DNA from: Colius striatus
Taxonomy: Eukaryota; Chordata; Aves; Coliiformes; Coliidae
Direction: 5' to 3'
DNA length: 64,000 nucleotides
NCBI RefSeq assembly: GCF_028858725.1
Contig: NC_084761.1
Location: 96,869,971 to 96,933,970, forward strand
The notes beneath the pieces are model-generated. The model was given only the letters and a program-made list of their open reading frames with translations. It was not told the DNA's origin and ran no database searches. Both the position numbers and the translations under genes were made by a program. Of this stretch, positions 36,652 to 48,270 are shown piece by piece; within the stretch, counting starts at the first letter, position 1; each line of letters begins with the position of its first letter.

Positions 36652-37402
36652 TAGAGTCCTGCACCTGGGGAGGAACAACCAGCACAGCACAGGCTGGGGG
36701 TGACCTGCTGGAGAGCAGCTCCAGGAGAGGGATCTGGGAGTGCTGGGTGATAATAAACTAACCATGAGCCAGCAATGTGGGCAAGAAGCCAATGGCAGCC
36801 TGGGGGCATTGAGGAGAGTGTGGGCAGCAGGGCCAGGGAGATTGTGCTGCCCCTCTGCTCTGCCAGAGCTGCTGAGGCCTCATCTGGAGTCCTGTGTCCA
36901 GTTCTGGGCTCCCCAGCTCCAGAGGGACAGGGAAGTGCTGGAGAGAGGCCAGTGCAGGGACACCAAGATGCTGAGGGGACTGGAGCATCTTCCTGCTGAG
37001 GAAAGGCTGTGGGACCTGGGGCTGTTCAGCCTGGAGAAGAGGAGACTGAGGGGGGAGCTCATTAATAGTTACAAATATCTCACTGGTGGGTGTCAGGAGG
37101 TTGGGGCAGCACTTTGTTTTTCTGTTGTATCCAGGACAAGGGGTGATGGGATGAAGCTGGAACACAAAAAGTTCCATTTAAACATAAGAAAAACCTGTGT
37201 CAGTGTTTGAGTGAGGGAGCCCTGGCACAGGCTGCACAGGGAGGGTGTGGAGGCTCCTTCCTTGGAGCTTTTCAAGACCCACCTGGACACGTTGCTGTGT
37301 GACCTGATCTAGGTGGGAGCTGCTTCTGCAGGGGGGTTGGACTGGATGCTCTCTAAAGGTCCCTTCCAACCCCACCATTCTGTGATTCTGTAATTTTATG
37401 AT
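36652..37402 (+). mobile_element. CR1 LINE fragment, group A, 751 nt, young-looking
   Basis: It begins with 'gtcctgcacctggggaggaa' (RT C-terminal region) and runs through the ORF2 end ([35 protein letters not shown]) to CATTCTGTGATTCTGTAATTTTATG. Over about 190 nt from 36778 it differs by only one or two bases from the copies at 38872-39775 and 56925-57520. Confidence 0.94.
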
Positions 37403-38062
37403 TAACCTCACCTCCAACTCTTCAAACTGAGGAAGGTCCTGTGCTGAGGAATCCCCATAAACACACACTAGTAACTATGGCTTAGCTTTTCTTTCCAGTT
37501 TCCACTCTCTCCTATTAGCCTCTAAAATATCATCCTTCCTCTGGCACAGTGCTATTCCTGAGACCTTCCCATGCTTCAGATGAGCTCCCTTCTCTGCAGA
37601 CCAGATCTACAGCAGTGCCTTCTTGGGATCTGGGTAAGCAGGACGCTTTCATTCAACAGGCAAAGGATTAGTAAATCCATTGGCAGGAAGCTAAGGTTAG
37701 GGAAATCAAGATTTAAAACATGGTGAGCATGGGAAGCAATTTAACTGGGGCAAATTTTCTCCAAGATGTGAAAGATGCTTTAAATACAAACCTTGAAAAG
37801 GAAGAAAAGAGAATATTTTACATGCCCTGGCTCAGGGAGAAATAATGGGCTTGATGTAAAAATTTGCTCTCCTGTGTTGCCTAGACAGGAGTTCAGGCTA
37901 AACTATCAAAAGATGCTCTCTGGACATAAAACCAAATGTTTTACTGCCTGATTTGTCTTGCTGGGCTTAAAATATTGCCTAAAGACTGCACCTGTTTTGC
38001 TGAAAGGAGAAAATACTGTGTTGAGGCATCTACTGCTGACCCAAAGCAATTGGATGGAAAGG
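37403..38062. other. Unique spacer between opposed CR1 copies
   Basis: About 660 nt of non-repetitive intergenic DNA leading into the pentanucleotide tract; no feature seen. Confidence 0.5.
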
Positions 38063-38262
38063 TCTCCTTCTCTTCTCTTCTCTTCTCTTCTCTTCTCTTC
38101 TCTTCTCTTCTCTTCTCTTCTCTTCTCTTCTCTTCTCTTCTCTTCTCTTCTCTTCTCTTCTCTTCCCTTCCCTTCCCTTCCCTTCCCTTTCCTCCTCTCC
38201 TCTCCTCTCCTCTCCTCTCCTCTCCTCTCCTCTCCTCTCCTCTCCTCTCCTCTCCTCTCCTT
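38063..38262. repeat. Compound polypyrimidine pentanucleotide microsatellite (TCTTC)n(CCTTC)n(TCTCC)n
   Basis: About 200 nt of uninterrupted pyrimidines on the + strand in three 5-bp blocks: roughly 20 TCTTC units to 38165, 5 CCTTC units to 38190, then about 14 CTCTC/TCTCC units to 38262. The C content steps up from block to block. Open frames in it encode only Ser/Leu/Phe or Arg/Glu repeats and are artefacts. Confidence 0.97.
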
Positions 38263-38871
38263 CCTCAGTGATTTGCACATCTCTCACTTTGTTCTTAGTG
38301 TCTATTTTCATTGCATTACATTTTTCTGTCAAGGCCTTCTGCAGCTATTTTTAGCTGGTGGAAATTGGCCAGATGAGTTGTTTTTTATTAATATTCTTAG
38401 GCATTTGTTTGGGAAGGATTTATTAGCAGAGAAAGGAACCTGACTGACAGCCTGAGGGTCTCTCTTTCTATCTGTTCTTTAGGCCTATGTTCTTTAGGCC
38501 AAGGAGTAGGACTTTTAATACTCAGGACAAATAAAGAAGTGGTCACCAATGGAGCTCAGATCAGTGAATTTTTCTGATTCCCCTTTTATGGCATGTGTAC
38601 TTTCAGCCTCCAATTTACCCTGTGACAACTTTGGGCTGCCCAGTGCTAGCTCATTTTGACCTCTGACATGAGGTTAAAAACTGTTCCCTGCTTGCTGTCT
38701 GTAGATGGGTTTAATTAATTCATGGTTTATAGACCATCCTGTCCATCCTCACCATCTCTGCTCCAATAGAGAAGTTTAATCCTATTTAGCCTAACTGAAT
38801 ACAAAGTTTTTCCAGACCTCTTAATACTCTCCTTCCCTTGACCTTCTCTAAGTGCATTGTATAATGTCTAT
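38263..38871. other. Unique spacer downstream of the pentanucleotide tract
   Basis: Non-repetitive intergenic sequence of about 600 nt with no recognised feature. Confidence 0.5.
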
Positions 38872-39775
38872 CATAGAATCACAGAATGGTAGGGGTTGGA
38901 AGGGACTTTTAGAGATCATCTAGTCCAACCTTCCTGCAGAAGCAGGGTCACCTAGATCAGGTTACATAGGAACATGTCCAGGTGGGTCTTGAAGACCTCC
39001 AAGGAAGAGACTCCACAACCCCTCTGGGCAGCCTGTGCCAGGGCTCCCTCACTGAAACACTGAAAGAGTTTTTTCTTATGTTTAAGTGGAACTTTTTGTG
39101 TTCCAGCTTCATCCCATCACCCCTTGTCCTGTTGCTGGCTACTATAGAAAAGAGGGATGTCCCAACCTCCTGATACCCACCCTTTAGATATTTATAAATG
39201 TTAATGAGATCCCCCCTCAGTCTCCTCTTCTCCAGCCTGAACAGCCCCAGGTCCCACAGCCTTTCCTCGTATGAAAGATGTTCTATACCCCTGATCATCT
39301 TGGTGTCCCTGCACTGGCCTCTCTCCAGCACTTCCCTGTCCCTCTGGAGCTGAGGAGCCCAGAACTGGACACAGGACTCCAGATGAGGCCTCAGCAGCTC
39401 TGGCAGAGCAGAGGGGCAGCACAACCTCCCTGGCCCTGCTGCCCACACTCTCCTCAATGCCCCCAGGCTGCCATTGGCTTCTTGCCCACGAGCCCACGTT
39501 GCTGCTCATGGGCAGTTGATTCTCCCCCAGCACTGCCAGGTCCCTCTCCTGGAGCTGCTCTCCAGCAGCTCACCCCCAGCCTGTGCTGCTGCAGGGGGTT
39601 GTTCCTCCCCAGCTGCAGGACTCTGCCCTTGTCCTTGTTGAACCTCAGCAGGTTCCTCTGTACCCAACTCTGCAGCCGCTCGAGATCCCGCTGAATGGCA
39701 GCTCAGCCTCTGGGCAATCAGCCAGTGCTCCCAGTTTGGTGCCAGCAGGGAACTGGCTGAGGGTACACTCTGCAA
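38872..39775 (-). mobile_element. CR1 LINE fragment, group A, about 900 nt
   Basis: It starts with 'tcatagaatcacagaatggt' (3' end) and extends into the reverse-transcriptase C-terminal region ('gctgcaggactctgcccttg', 'gttcctctgtacccaactct'), ending at 'gaactggctgagggtacact'. The minus-strand frames retain long ORF2 words (EREVLLPL-like, [20 protein letters not shown]). Confidence 0.94.
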
Positions 39776-40009
39776 GTTAACCTGTTTCAGTTGTAGTTCC
39801 ACCAGACATATCCTTAAGTGCATAAAATCCTCATGTACATGGCATAATTACATTTTCCCTTTATTCTCAATCCTTTTCCAAGCAATTCCCCACATTTTTC
39901 TGGTCTTTAGCCACTGCTGTGTACTGAGCTGAGCATCCCATCTCAGCTGTTCACACAGATTCAGCACCTCTTTCCTGGATGCTAATGACTGCTCCCGAGT
40001 GCATGACCA

Positions 40010-40385
40010 CCTCTGCATAGCTTTCACCTCATCTACATTATTTTGCATTCATCAGTGTGAAATGCACCACCTGCTAATCCAATATCACGACAACTCTTCC
40101 CCAAATATTCACATTTAGCATTAGCTTTGATTACCCTGAATAATGAAGGATTGTCAGCAAATTGTCACCAAGCTATTTGCATCTTTTCCCAGAGTGCAGT
40201 GACTGTTATGGGACCCAGCACTACCTTAAGGAAATGCCTAACAACCTTCTTCCACTGTGAGAAGTGACTGTTTAATCCCTTTTCTTTTCCTACTTCTCTG
40301 TTTATTCCACCCATCATTAAACCAGGAGATCATTTACCTTACCCCACGACAGCTTAGAGAGAGATAGGAAATGTTCTTGTGCAAC
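40010..40385 (-). mobile_element. Ancient CR1/L3-like LINE relic
   Basis: Highly diverged minus-strand sequence whose order of words fits an old CR1-type RT region: 'attattttgcattcatcagt', 'ggattgtcagcaaattgtca', 'gactgtttaatccctttt' and 'catttaccttaccccacgac'. It has no intact frame. The identification rests on remembered consensus wording, so it is tentative. Confidence 0.5.
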
Positions 40386-40388
40386 CAT

Positions 40389-40472
40389 CTAGGTGGGACC
40401 TGCTTTAGCAGTGGGGTTGGACTGGGTGATCTCTAGAGGTCCCTTCCAACCCCACCACTCTGATTCTGTTTC
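40389..40472 (+). mobile_element. CR1 LINE 3' end, very short
   Basis: An 84-nt tail only: 'ctaggtgggacctgctttag', 'gttggactgggtgatctcta', 'cccttccaaccccaccactc', TGATTCTGTT. It inserted beside the old LINE relic. Confidence 0.9.
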
Positions 40473-41439
40473 AGGATAGATGGATGAATATCACCCACGA
40501 GACAGTAAACACTATGAAACCTTCATAAAAGAAGGGAATATTGACTATATGGGAAAGAGAAGAGGAAGAATGATGGATGATAACACTTGAGAGGAATTTC
40601 CAGAGGCCCTTGGCATATGGGTGCCGTGCACAGTCTGAGTCCCATGCCTACTTCACTACATCAAACCCTTTTTTGCCATGGGAGCAATGGACAGCCTGAG
40701 AGCAAAAGTCAATGTGACAGGCAACTGCAAAGGAAAAGGCTCATATATTTATTTTAGACAAGAAAATGGTGCCTGTGCCAATGTATTCCTACAGTCAGCA
40801 GCACAGAAACAAAAAGCAGTGAACAGATACAACTCAGGCTTGGCATGAATTAGCTTATTCCCATTAGTAGTTTAGGTAAATATGAAAAAACAAAACCCCT
40901 AATTGCACTATGTTACTGGTACTTAATGTAGCTTAAAAATACTCCAAGCCCCAGGTCTCTTCAAGAGGTAATCTCTAATGGAGGAGTCAAGTACAAAAAG
41001 AAATGGGAAAGGATTTGGATATATCTTGAAACGAAATGGGAAGCTCTCAGCTGAGTGCAGAACAGAGAAAAAGGCTTCTTCCTCTGCAGGAGAGAGGCTG
41101 AAAGGAGTTGGAGGAGCCTCTTGCTTTGAGAGTCTTAGATCAAACAGAGCAGCCAGAATATCATCACTGGCTGAAAAGGGAAAAAAAACAGTAAAAAGGG
41201 GGGGAGGGGAAATTATCTTTGCATCAGGTCATAAATAATTAATGAAGGAAAAGAAAAGTCAAACAAATATTCTGCTTCTCTGCCCAGGGGAGACAACTGA
41301 TGCACCAGCAGATCTGTAGGTGAAGCCCCTGGCTGAGATCCACCAGTCTATAGAGGGTTGTCAATCACTAGAAGGCTGCAAAGGGACCTGGACAAGGAAG
41401 TCCAGGGGAGGCCATGGCAGGCACACATGTAGGAACAGG
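40473..41439. other. Intergenic unique DNA
   Basis: About 1 kb without repeats or genes. An A-rich segment near 41160-41260 contains poly(A) and GGGGGAGGGG runs of no clear meaning. Confidence 0.5.
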
Positions 41440-41600
41440 GGTCCAGAAAGGCTGTGCAGCCTCCCTCCTGGGAGATACTTGAAGTGAGACTGAACGAGAT
41501 CTTGAGCAACCCTGAGGTTGGCTCAGTGTTGGGCAATAGGGTGAAACCAAGACCTCCAACCTCCTTCACTCCTCGAGCCTGTGATCCTGTGGAAGATGGA
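41440..41600 (+). mobile_element. Diverged CR1-like 3' segment
   Basis: 'aaaggctgtgcagcctccct', 'gagatacttgaagtgagact', 'gagatcttgagcaaccctga' and 'acctccaacctccttcactc' follow the order of an old CR1 tail (gcctccatccttggagatat ... ggtcctgagcaacctg). It ends with a single GTGATCCTGTGG octamer relic. Divergence makes the call moderate. Confidence 0.5.
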
Positions 41601-42364
41601 GCACATGTGTGTAAGGCTTCCACCTCTACCTCTTCAGGAAAGCACTTTTTTGTAGGCTACCACTTGTGTTGGGCTGCACTCCTCTGAGGCTCCAGTGAGA
41701 AACTCCATCCTTTTCTCCATGACACACAGAGTCCAGAGCTTTACAGTGGTCACTTTGTTCTGGAGAGAAGCAACAGAAGGGTGTGATTAGAGGCTCTGAA
41801 GAGCCTCAGAAGAAACAGCTCTTATCAGGCTGCAGAGCAGCCATATGTACACCCCTCCAACAGCCTCAGAGGTGGCTGGGCACATATTTTAAAGACACTT
41901 AATTGAGAAACATTGGCTCTCATCCAGAATATTAAAAACATAATTAAAGGTGAAAATATTCTTCTTCCCTGATGGTTCTGATTTGTTTATTCCAAGGGGA
42001 AAACTCAGTCCCCCTTGTTTCATTGCAGATGTGCTCTTAAGGTCGACACATCCTGCACCCTGATGTTGTTCATGAATCTTTAATGACCTAAATTCTCATC
42101 ACTGGACTTTGTCCTGACTGGTTACCGCTCTTCATTACATCTGTGCTGTCATCAGCAGGACCAGTGGCAAGAAGAGCACTGAGATCCAGCAGTGTACAAC
42201 TAAGGGAACCCTGACGTCCTGTCACCCCAGTATTCACTGTTTGAGTCTCCCCAGTGGGGTATGAGGAGAGAGAGGAGTCATTGGTGTATGGCAGGAGCTG
42301 GTTGTGCCCCATTGCTCCAGGACATCCCACATGGGTAAGAGCATGGAGAACTTCTCCTTAGGGA
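41601..42364. other. Intergenic unique DNA
   Basis: About 760 nt; nothing recognised. Confidence 0.5.
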
Positions 42365-42822
42365 ACTTCTGGAGACAATCCAGCACAGGGCTACCAGGAT
42401 GCTGAGGGGACTGGAACATGTGTGTGAGGAGGAAAGGCTGCAGGACCTGGGGCTGATCAGCCTGGAGAGGAGAAGGATGAGGAGGGATGTTATCAGTGTT
42501 GATAAATTCCTAAGGGATGGGTGTAGAGAGGATGGGGCCAGTGTTTGTTGTGTGGTGGCCAGTGGCAGGACAAGGGGTAACAGGCACAGGCTGGCACACA
42601 GGCAGTGCCCCTGGCACAGGAGGAGAAAGTCCTTTGGTGCTGAGGGGAGGGAGTCCTGGCCCAGGCTGCCCAGGGAGGGTGTGGAGGCTCCTGCTCAGGA
42701 GGTTTCCAACCCCACCTGGACACATTCCTGTGCCCCTTGAGCCAGGGGAACCTGCTTGAGCAAGGGCTGGGGCTGGAGCAGCTCTGCAGAGCCCATCCAA
42801 CCAGCACCATGCTGAGATTCAA
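42365..42822 (+). mobile_element. CR1 LINE fragment, group B
   Basis: It runs from 'gaacttctggagacaatcca' through 'gatgctgaggggactggaac', 'gcccctggcacaggaggaga' and 'gctggggctggagcagctct' to a decayed end, ATGCTGAGATTC. The reading frame keeps RTRGNRHRLAHRQC. Confidence 0.92.
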
Positions 42823-45514
42823 CAGTCTACTTGTCCCAGAGCCCACGTTCCTGAGCTCAGCAGGGTCTGGGAGCCAGGACCCACCACCATTTGGAGGCAC
42901 AAACAGCATTTGTCCAGATAATGGGGGAATTTACCTCGAAATGCCAGTCTCTTGTTTAAACTTCTCTCAGCTCACTCCAAAACAAAAGTCATGTAAATAT
43001 CATCAGCTAGAAAAGAATGCTGATGACTGAAAGTGAAATTTGTCATTAAAAGTGGAAAATAGATGGTGTGTACTCAGAAGCATCTAGACATAGACTGAGT
43101 CACTTTAGTGTTAATACCTCTTCATCAGACCTCCCCAGTGGATATGTAAAATGGTGCAATTGAAGTTTATGATAAGAGCACTTCCACAGCCTCTATGTGT
43201 CTACACAGCTATTCAGAAAAACTCCTTTTTCTCTCCCTTTTTTGGTGTGCTTCACTTATTTCCACTCTTTCTTCTTCGCAAAGTGTTGCTTTCAGGCAAA
43301 ACAAGCTGAGACGTCTGCTCTGCTGGATAAATGCAAAGGTTGGTTCAAGTGGGTGCCACATCTCCATCTTCCTTGTCTCTGGTCACTTGCAACTGGTGTG
43401 ACACTGACTGCCTCACTGCTGAGGTTGCACAACTTCATTTCTTACACCCTTCTCCTTCTCTTTATCCTCCTCCTTAAGACTCTGAGTTAAGAAGAAGAAA
43501 ATTGTTGCACTTAATGAAAGGCTGTTGCACTGATCTAGAACAGTTGCAGTTCAATGAAAGCCCAAAGTGCAGCACTTAACTGCAAAGCACCCTGATCTAG
43601 GGTGGTGAAATCAACTCCAAAGGAAATAAATACAAACATTGTGGTTGCTCTGGTCTGCCAGGAGGATTATCTACAAACATTCCTGTATTAAAGCCCACTA
43701 ACTCTGCTTTGATCTCTCCTGATGCTTTGCAGCTCTCAATGGTGGCTGTTCAGATCTCTTTCTAACCAGGAGTGTTACAAATCACATCAGCATCTCTCCT
43801 CCTCTCTCTACTTGTTTTAAAAACCTTGATTGTGGTCAGAATACCCTTCATTCATCCACCACACCACACCAGTGCCCTTGAATTCATTCAACTCTGCAAG
43901 ATTCAGAGTGTCCTTGCACCACAGCCAAACCAACCCATGGGCAAGTAGGGCAAGCAAGGAAGGAGACAATCAACAGACTCAATCCCAAAAGGGTTGTGTG
44001 ATCCCCTGCTTGGGGTGATCACATTGGGGTCAGTGAGCCCTCCTGCCTAATCAAGGTCTTTCACACATTGGGCATCACCCCTGGTGATGTGCTCCCCAGC
44101 CCTTCCTCTAGACTATGTCTTTCTCCAAGCCCAGAGCAGAGGTGACAGAGCACCTTTGGTCTTTCCTGGCACAGAGTAGGAGTGAGGTCAGAGAACAGAA
44201 GAGTGCCAGGGTTTGGAAAGGTGTCTTGTGTCTCTACTGCATGGACATGGCACTCTGGGACCTGCTGAAGATTAAAGTGAGATGGACATCACAAAAGGCC
44301 ATCAGGTTAGGTTAGAAACATCCCAGGGGGTTGAGTTCTTTGCCAAATACATGAGAGGGATTCCATCACTTTGATGGCACCCCCAGAGAATCATAGAATG
44401 CCTCAGACTGAAAGGAAGCCATCAGGACCATCAAGTTCAACTCCCTGCTCAAACTCACTGGTGAAGAACTTGAAATAATCACCCATGAAGGGACAAAACT
44501 GAGGCCAGATCCACCAGTAAGTGACTACATGAGAATAGAAAAGCCAGCCATCAGAGTGGTTCTTTTCCCCTCCGTGAATGACTCGAACCACACAGACAAG
44601 CTGCCAACGTTTTCATGTGGCTGTTGCTACCAGAGGTTTTTGTCTTTCTGGAAAAGGGCCAATGCTTATGATCAAGCATCTAAAAACTGCATTTGGTCAG
44701 AGCAGCAGCACTTCCATGGCTTTGTGGTTCTCAGAAGCAAACAGCCTGTACCAGAGAGGTCCCAGAGGGGCTACTGCCATCAATGTCTACCTGGCATTTT
44801 CAGCTGACAGATGCTGAGAAGAAAGGAGGTGAGATAAAATAAAATACACACCTCTTTTTGACAGTGGGAGCAGGTCCTGCCATGCCATGGCCCAGTGAGT
44901 TGCTAGTACTGCAGGAAGCCTCCTTTCTCTCCTCTGGATGGAGATCTGGCCAGATGACCTAAGCCCAGATCCATTTTGAACCCTCAGGACAGCAAGTCCC
45001 AGCACATCTGTGGTCTTCTGCATCCCAAGGCATCAAATCCCATATGACTCCATGTGCTTTTGCAAAGCAACACCTTTCCTTTTGCTGTAAATAATCCAAA
45101 TGCCCTTCAGCCTCTCCCAAGGACTCAGTTGAGTGCAGGTCCTGCATCCCAGCTACCACCATCTGAGTGACTTTGCCATTCTGTTTTTGAGGGCTACACA
45201 TTGATTTTTATGTGAAGGAGCTGTCAGTATTAGTCAGCACCTCAAGATTTATAAAGCATGCTGTTTGTTTGCTTTCTTAGCTGCAATTATAGAGTGAAAA
45301 GAGGTTTGCATTGAACTGTGTGTCCTGGCACAGAGGTGTGACTCTGGGCCAGGCACAGACTATCTGAAGATCCTGTCCAGATCAGCATCTGAGTAATTTC
45401 TCCTCTCTTCTGCGTGAGTTTCTGTTTTATCAGTGCTTCATTTCCTCTGCTGTGGGGATTGTAATTCCCTTTGCTTGTTTAGGTGTCTCTGAAGTCCCTC
45501 CTTGCTTTTAACTT
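42823..45514. other. Intergenic unique DNA
   Basis: About 2.7 kb containing only a short CR1 end (44388-44455). Open frames are all below 100 codons and unrecognised. Confidence 0.5.
44388..44455 (-). mobile_element. Diverged CR1 3' tail
   Basis: 'gagaatcatagaatgcctca', 'gaaaggaagccatcaggacc' and 'atcaagttcaactccctgct' form a degenerate minus-strand CR1 end of about 68 nt. Confidence 0.65.
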
Positions 45515-46055
45515 CCTAAATTAGTTCTGTATCATCAGTGGATTCATCTGCCTCCATTTCTGAGCCGTGTATCAGCACATTAACCAGCACAACACGCCTG
45601 GGACAAAGCACTGAACTGCGACCTTCTGCCATAATTGACCATTTAATCCTACTCTTTGCTTTCTCCCAGGACAGCTGTAGAGCAACCAATACAGTTTCCA
45701 ACTCATCCTGTGACCTCCCCCTAAGCTGCCTCAGGAGGCTCTTTAGTCTGCCCTTGTTAAAGACCTTCTGAGTATCCAAATGCACCGTGTTTACCACGTC
45801 TCCTTCATCCACCACTTTTCTAACACGCTCATTGAGTCACAGTCTCTCTGTGAGACTTTTCTTCTCTGCAAGCTGTTGGCTCTATGCTCTCCTGTCGTGA
45901 AACTTCATTATCCTGCCTTTAAATATGAGTTCAAACTCATTTCACCAGGACATGTGCAAGGACAGATGACCTGTAACTCTCCCAATCTCCCCTTAAGGCT
46001 TTCTGAATATAAATGCAGCCTTCCCTATATCCTACTCTTTGCTTATCTCCATTAG
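45515..46055 (-). mobile_element. Ancient LINE (CR1/L2-like) reverse-transcriptase relic
   Basis: On the minus strand one frame of 99 codons (45815-45516) carries DVVNTVHLDTQKVFNK near its start and ADESTDDTEL at its end, 80 residues on. These correspond to RT motif A (YLDxxKAFD) and motif C (FADDT), in the right order and spacing, with substitutions in both. Sequence to about 46055 ('gacctgtaactctcccaatc', 'ccccttaaggctttctgaat') fits the part upstream of motif A. It is far more diverged than any other CR1 here and is certainly non-functional. Confidence 0.7.
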
Positions 46056-46534
46056 TAAGTCAATTGAGTCCTAGTTAAATTGCATTAAAATGCCTGCCCA
46101 GACAATCCAGACCCCTGGGAAAAGCCTCCTGAGACATGCTGGGGATGTTTGTGGTTCATGGTTGGGTTTCTCTGACCTGATATGGCCACTTCATCTACAT
46201 TTAACCCCCAAACTAAAACTACAAGGTCCATCAAGCCCCAGTGTGAGCCAGCTCATCTCTGGAAACCATGATGAAATACTAGCATGGGGCAATACTTCCC
46301 CTAATAATGCCTCAAAGAGGAGACCAAAAAGGGATGGGAAGCATCATTTTGAGACTTGTCTTCTTCTCAGCCTCCTCCCTTTAGGCTGAAGCCCAAAGAG
46401 GGTCAGAGGAGTGGCAGTTTTATATGCCCTCCACTTGCAGTGCACAACCCACTCACCTATTGATTTGACATAGCTGCTCCTCAGTTATTCTTCTCAGTTT
46501 CCACAGAGGTGCTCCCAGTGTGAATCTCTCAGTT

Positions 46535-46893
46535 CATACATGGAAAGGAGGCTGAGGGGAGATCTTCTTGCTCTTGGCAACTCCTTGACAGGAGGTTGTA
46601 GCCACAAAAGGGTTGTCTCTGCTCCCAAGCTACAGGTGACAGGACAAGAGGAAACAGCCTCAAATTGCACCAAGGAAGGTTTAGATTGGAGATTGGGAAT
46701 AATTTCTTCCCAAAAAGGGCTGTTAGACACTGTCCCAGGCTGCCCAGGGAGGTGGTGGAGTGCTCATCCCTGAGAGGGACCCCAAAGCTGTGGAGCTGCA
46801 GCTGAGGGATGGGGGTGAGTGGTGGGCTGGGCAGTGCTGGGGGAACCGTTGCACTCAAAGGTCTTTTCCAACCTCAGAGATTCTGTGCTTCTA
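46535..46893 (+). mobile_element. CR1 LINE fragment, group C
   Basis: It begins 'catggaaaggaggctgaggg' and carries 'ggaaggtttagattggagat' and 'gggaccccaaagctgtggag', ending GATTCTGTGCTTCTAAGAG. The last octamer runs into a 96-nt segment shared with the CR1 end at 63735-63866. Confidence 0.9.
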
Positions 46894-46984
46894 AGAGACT
46901 ATCAGCACAAGAAGTCAGAGTATTGAGACATGTTTGTATCTTGCCCAGTTCCTGTGCCTGCCTCAGACCCTGACTCTGTAACAC
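46889..46984 (+). repeat. 96-nt segment fused to a CR1 3' end, copy 1 of 2
   Basis: The sequence from 'ttctaagagact' to 'ctctgtaacac' matches 63861-63956 without gaps, with about 8 mismatches in 96 positions. It is not CR1 body or normal tail. Homology stops abruptly at both copies after 'gtaacac'. Its end, 'gactctgtaacac', resembles a CR1 octamer. Confidence 0.9.
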
Positions 46985-48130
46985 TTTGTATAATGGTCAT
47001 ACAGAGTTTGGACTCAGTGATCTCAGGCCAGTCCTGACATTAGGATCCTGATGGAAAGGCAACATGGGACTGAAGACAGTGAAGGCATCTCATCTGCACA
47101 GCCCTGCCCATGCATCCAGTTCTCTCTCAGATGACTGGAGGCTGTACCTGACAAGGATGCAGCAGCAGGACAAAGATGGACTTGAACAGATGTTTTCTTA
47201 CCCAAATCACCAGGCAGCTTTGAGTATCTCCCACTATCCCACTTTTTGATAACAAACTGCTACCATGGCCTGATCTTTGTAAGCTAAAGGGTTTATCTGC
47301 ATCCAGCTCTGGGTCAGGAACATGCCACAGAAGAAAGATCTTCAGAAGACCTACAGGCCAAAGGAAGAGGCTGAAAATTTTTCACTGAAATGAAGTGGAA
47401 AAAACATCTGTCCTTGTACCAAAGACATTCAGGGTGATGGAAAGCTGCATTTCACCATGGTGTTATTTACATCCAGTAACTGGCAGGCTTGGCACTGTCT
47501 TCAGAGCACCTGTCTCTTGGAGATCTCTCTTCCTAAATCCTTTCCTCTTTCTCTCTGCATCTTGTTATTTGCTGTCTCATTCTCCTTACCCACAGAGGGA
47601 CCCTTTTCTGTGTGCCTTGAAAGAACCAGTCAGTGGGTTGGCCACAACCATCCTGACCCAAATCCTCCAACCAAAGGGAACCTACCCCTGATTGATGAAA
47701 GAGGTGGGTGGCTTTAGGTGGAGAAGAATGTGTCTCAGCTGTCCTCAGAGCAAGGGTGAGCAGCCATGAGCCTGGCTTGGCTCAGCAAAGCTCCTTCTCT
47801 CCCACTCTTGCCTTTCCCAGTGGAAGCGTTTGTCCTGCAGCAACAGGCAGTGACGCAGCTGCATAGCAAGGGCATGACACCAAGCACAGGCTGCAGGGAA
47901 CAGGGAGGAGGAGGGGGAGTGCAGGGCCAGAGCTGGCTTAGGGAAGGGATCCTGCTGGGATAGGAGTTCAGAGCCAGCCTGGTGAGTTCAAGGCCATGCA
48001 GTCACTTCACAAAGCCCACTGTGTGGGCAGCCTCTGCTTAGGTGAGCCTGGCATTGAGGGTCGTTGCAATTTTATGTATATAAAAACACATAAGCATAAA
48101 AATCAATATGATTCCATGTTTATATATCTC
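46985..48130. other. Intergenic unique DNA
   Basis: About 1.1 kb with no recognised gene or repeat. Confidence 0.5.
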
Positions 48131-48270
48131 ACAGAATCACAGAATAGTGGAGGTTGGAAGAGACATCTAGAGATCATCTAGTCAAACTCACTGCCAAAGC
48201 AGGTCCTCCTAGATCAGGGGGTACAGGAACACATCCAGGTGGGCTTTGAAAACCTCCAGAGAAGGAGACT
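48131..48270 (-). mobile_element. CR1 LINE 3' end
   Basis: A 140-nt minus-strand copy, 'tcacagaatcacagaatagt', 'gagacatctagagatcatct', 'aagcaggtcctcctagatca', truncated after 'aacctccagagaaggagact'. Confidence 0.9.

Noticed and set aside
36740..37210. 156-codon frame with [11 protein letters not shown] and [12 protein letters not shown] words
   Set aside because: This is the end of CR1 ORF2 running into the 3' region, recorded as a mobile element rather than a host gene. The same applies to similar frames at 2893-3348, 38957-39457 and 50491-50934.
37906..38443. Open frames rich in Arg/Glu or Ser/Leu/Phe across the pyrimidine tract
   Set aside because: They are translations of the pentanucleotide microsatellite, which lacks stop codons in several frames.
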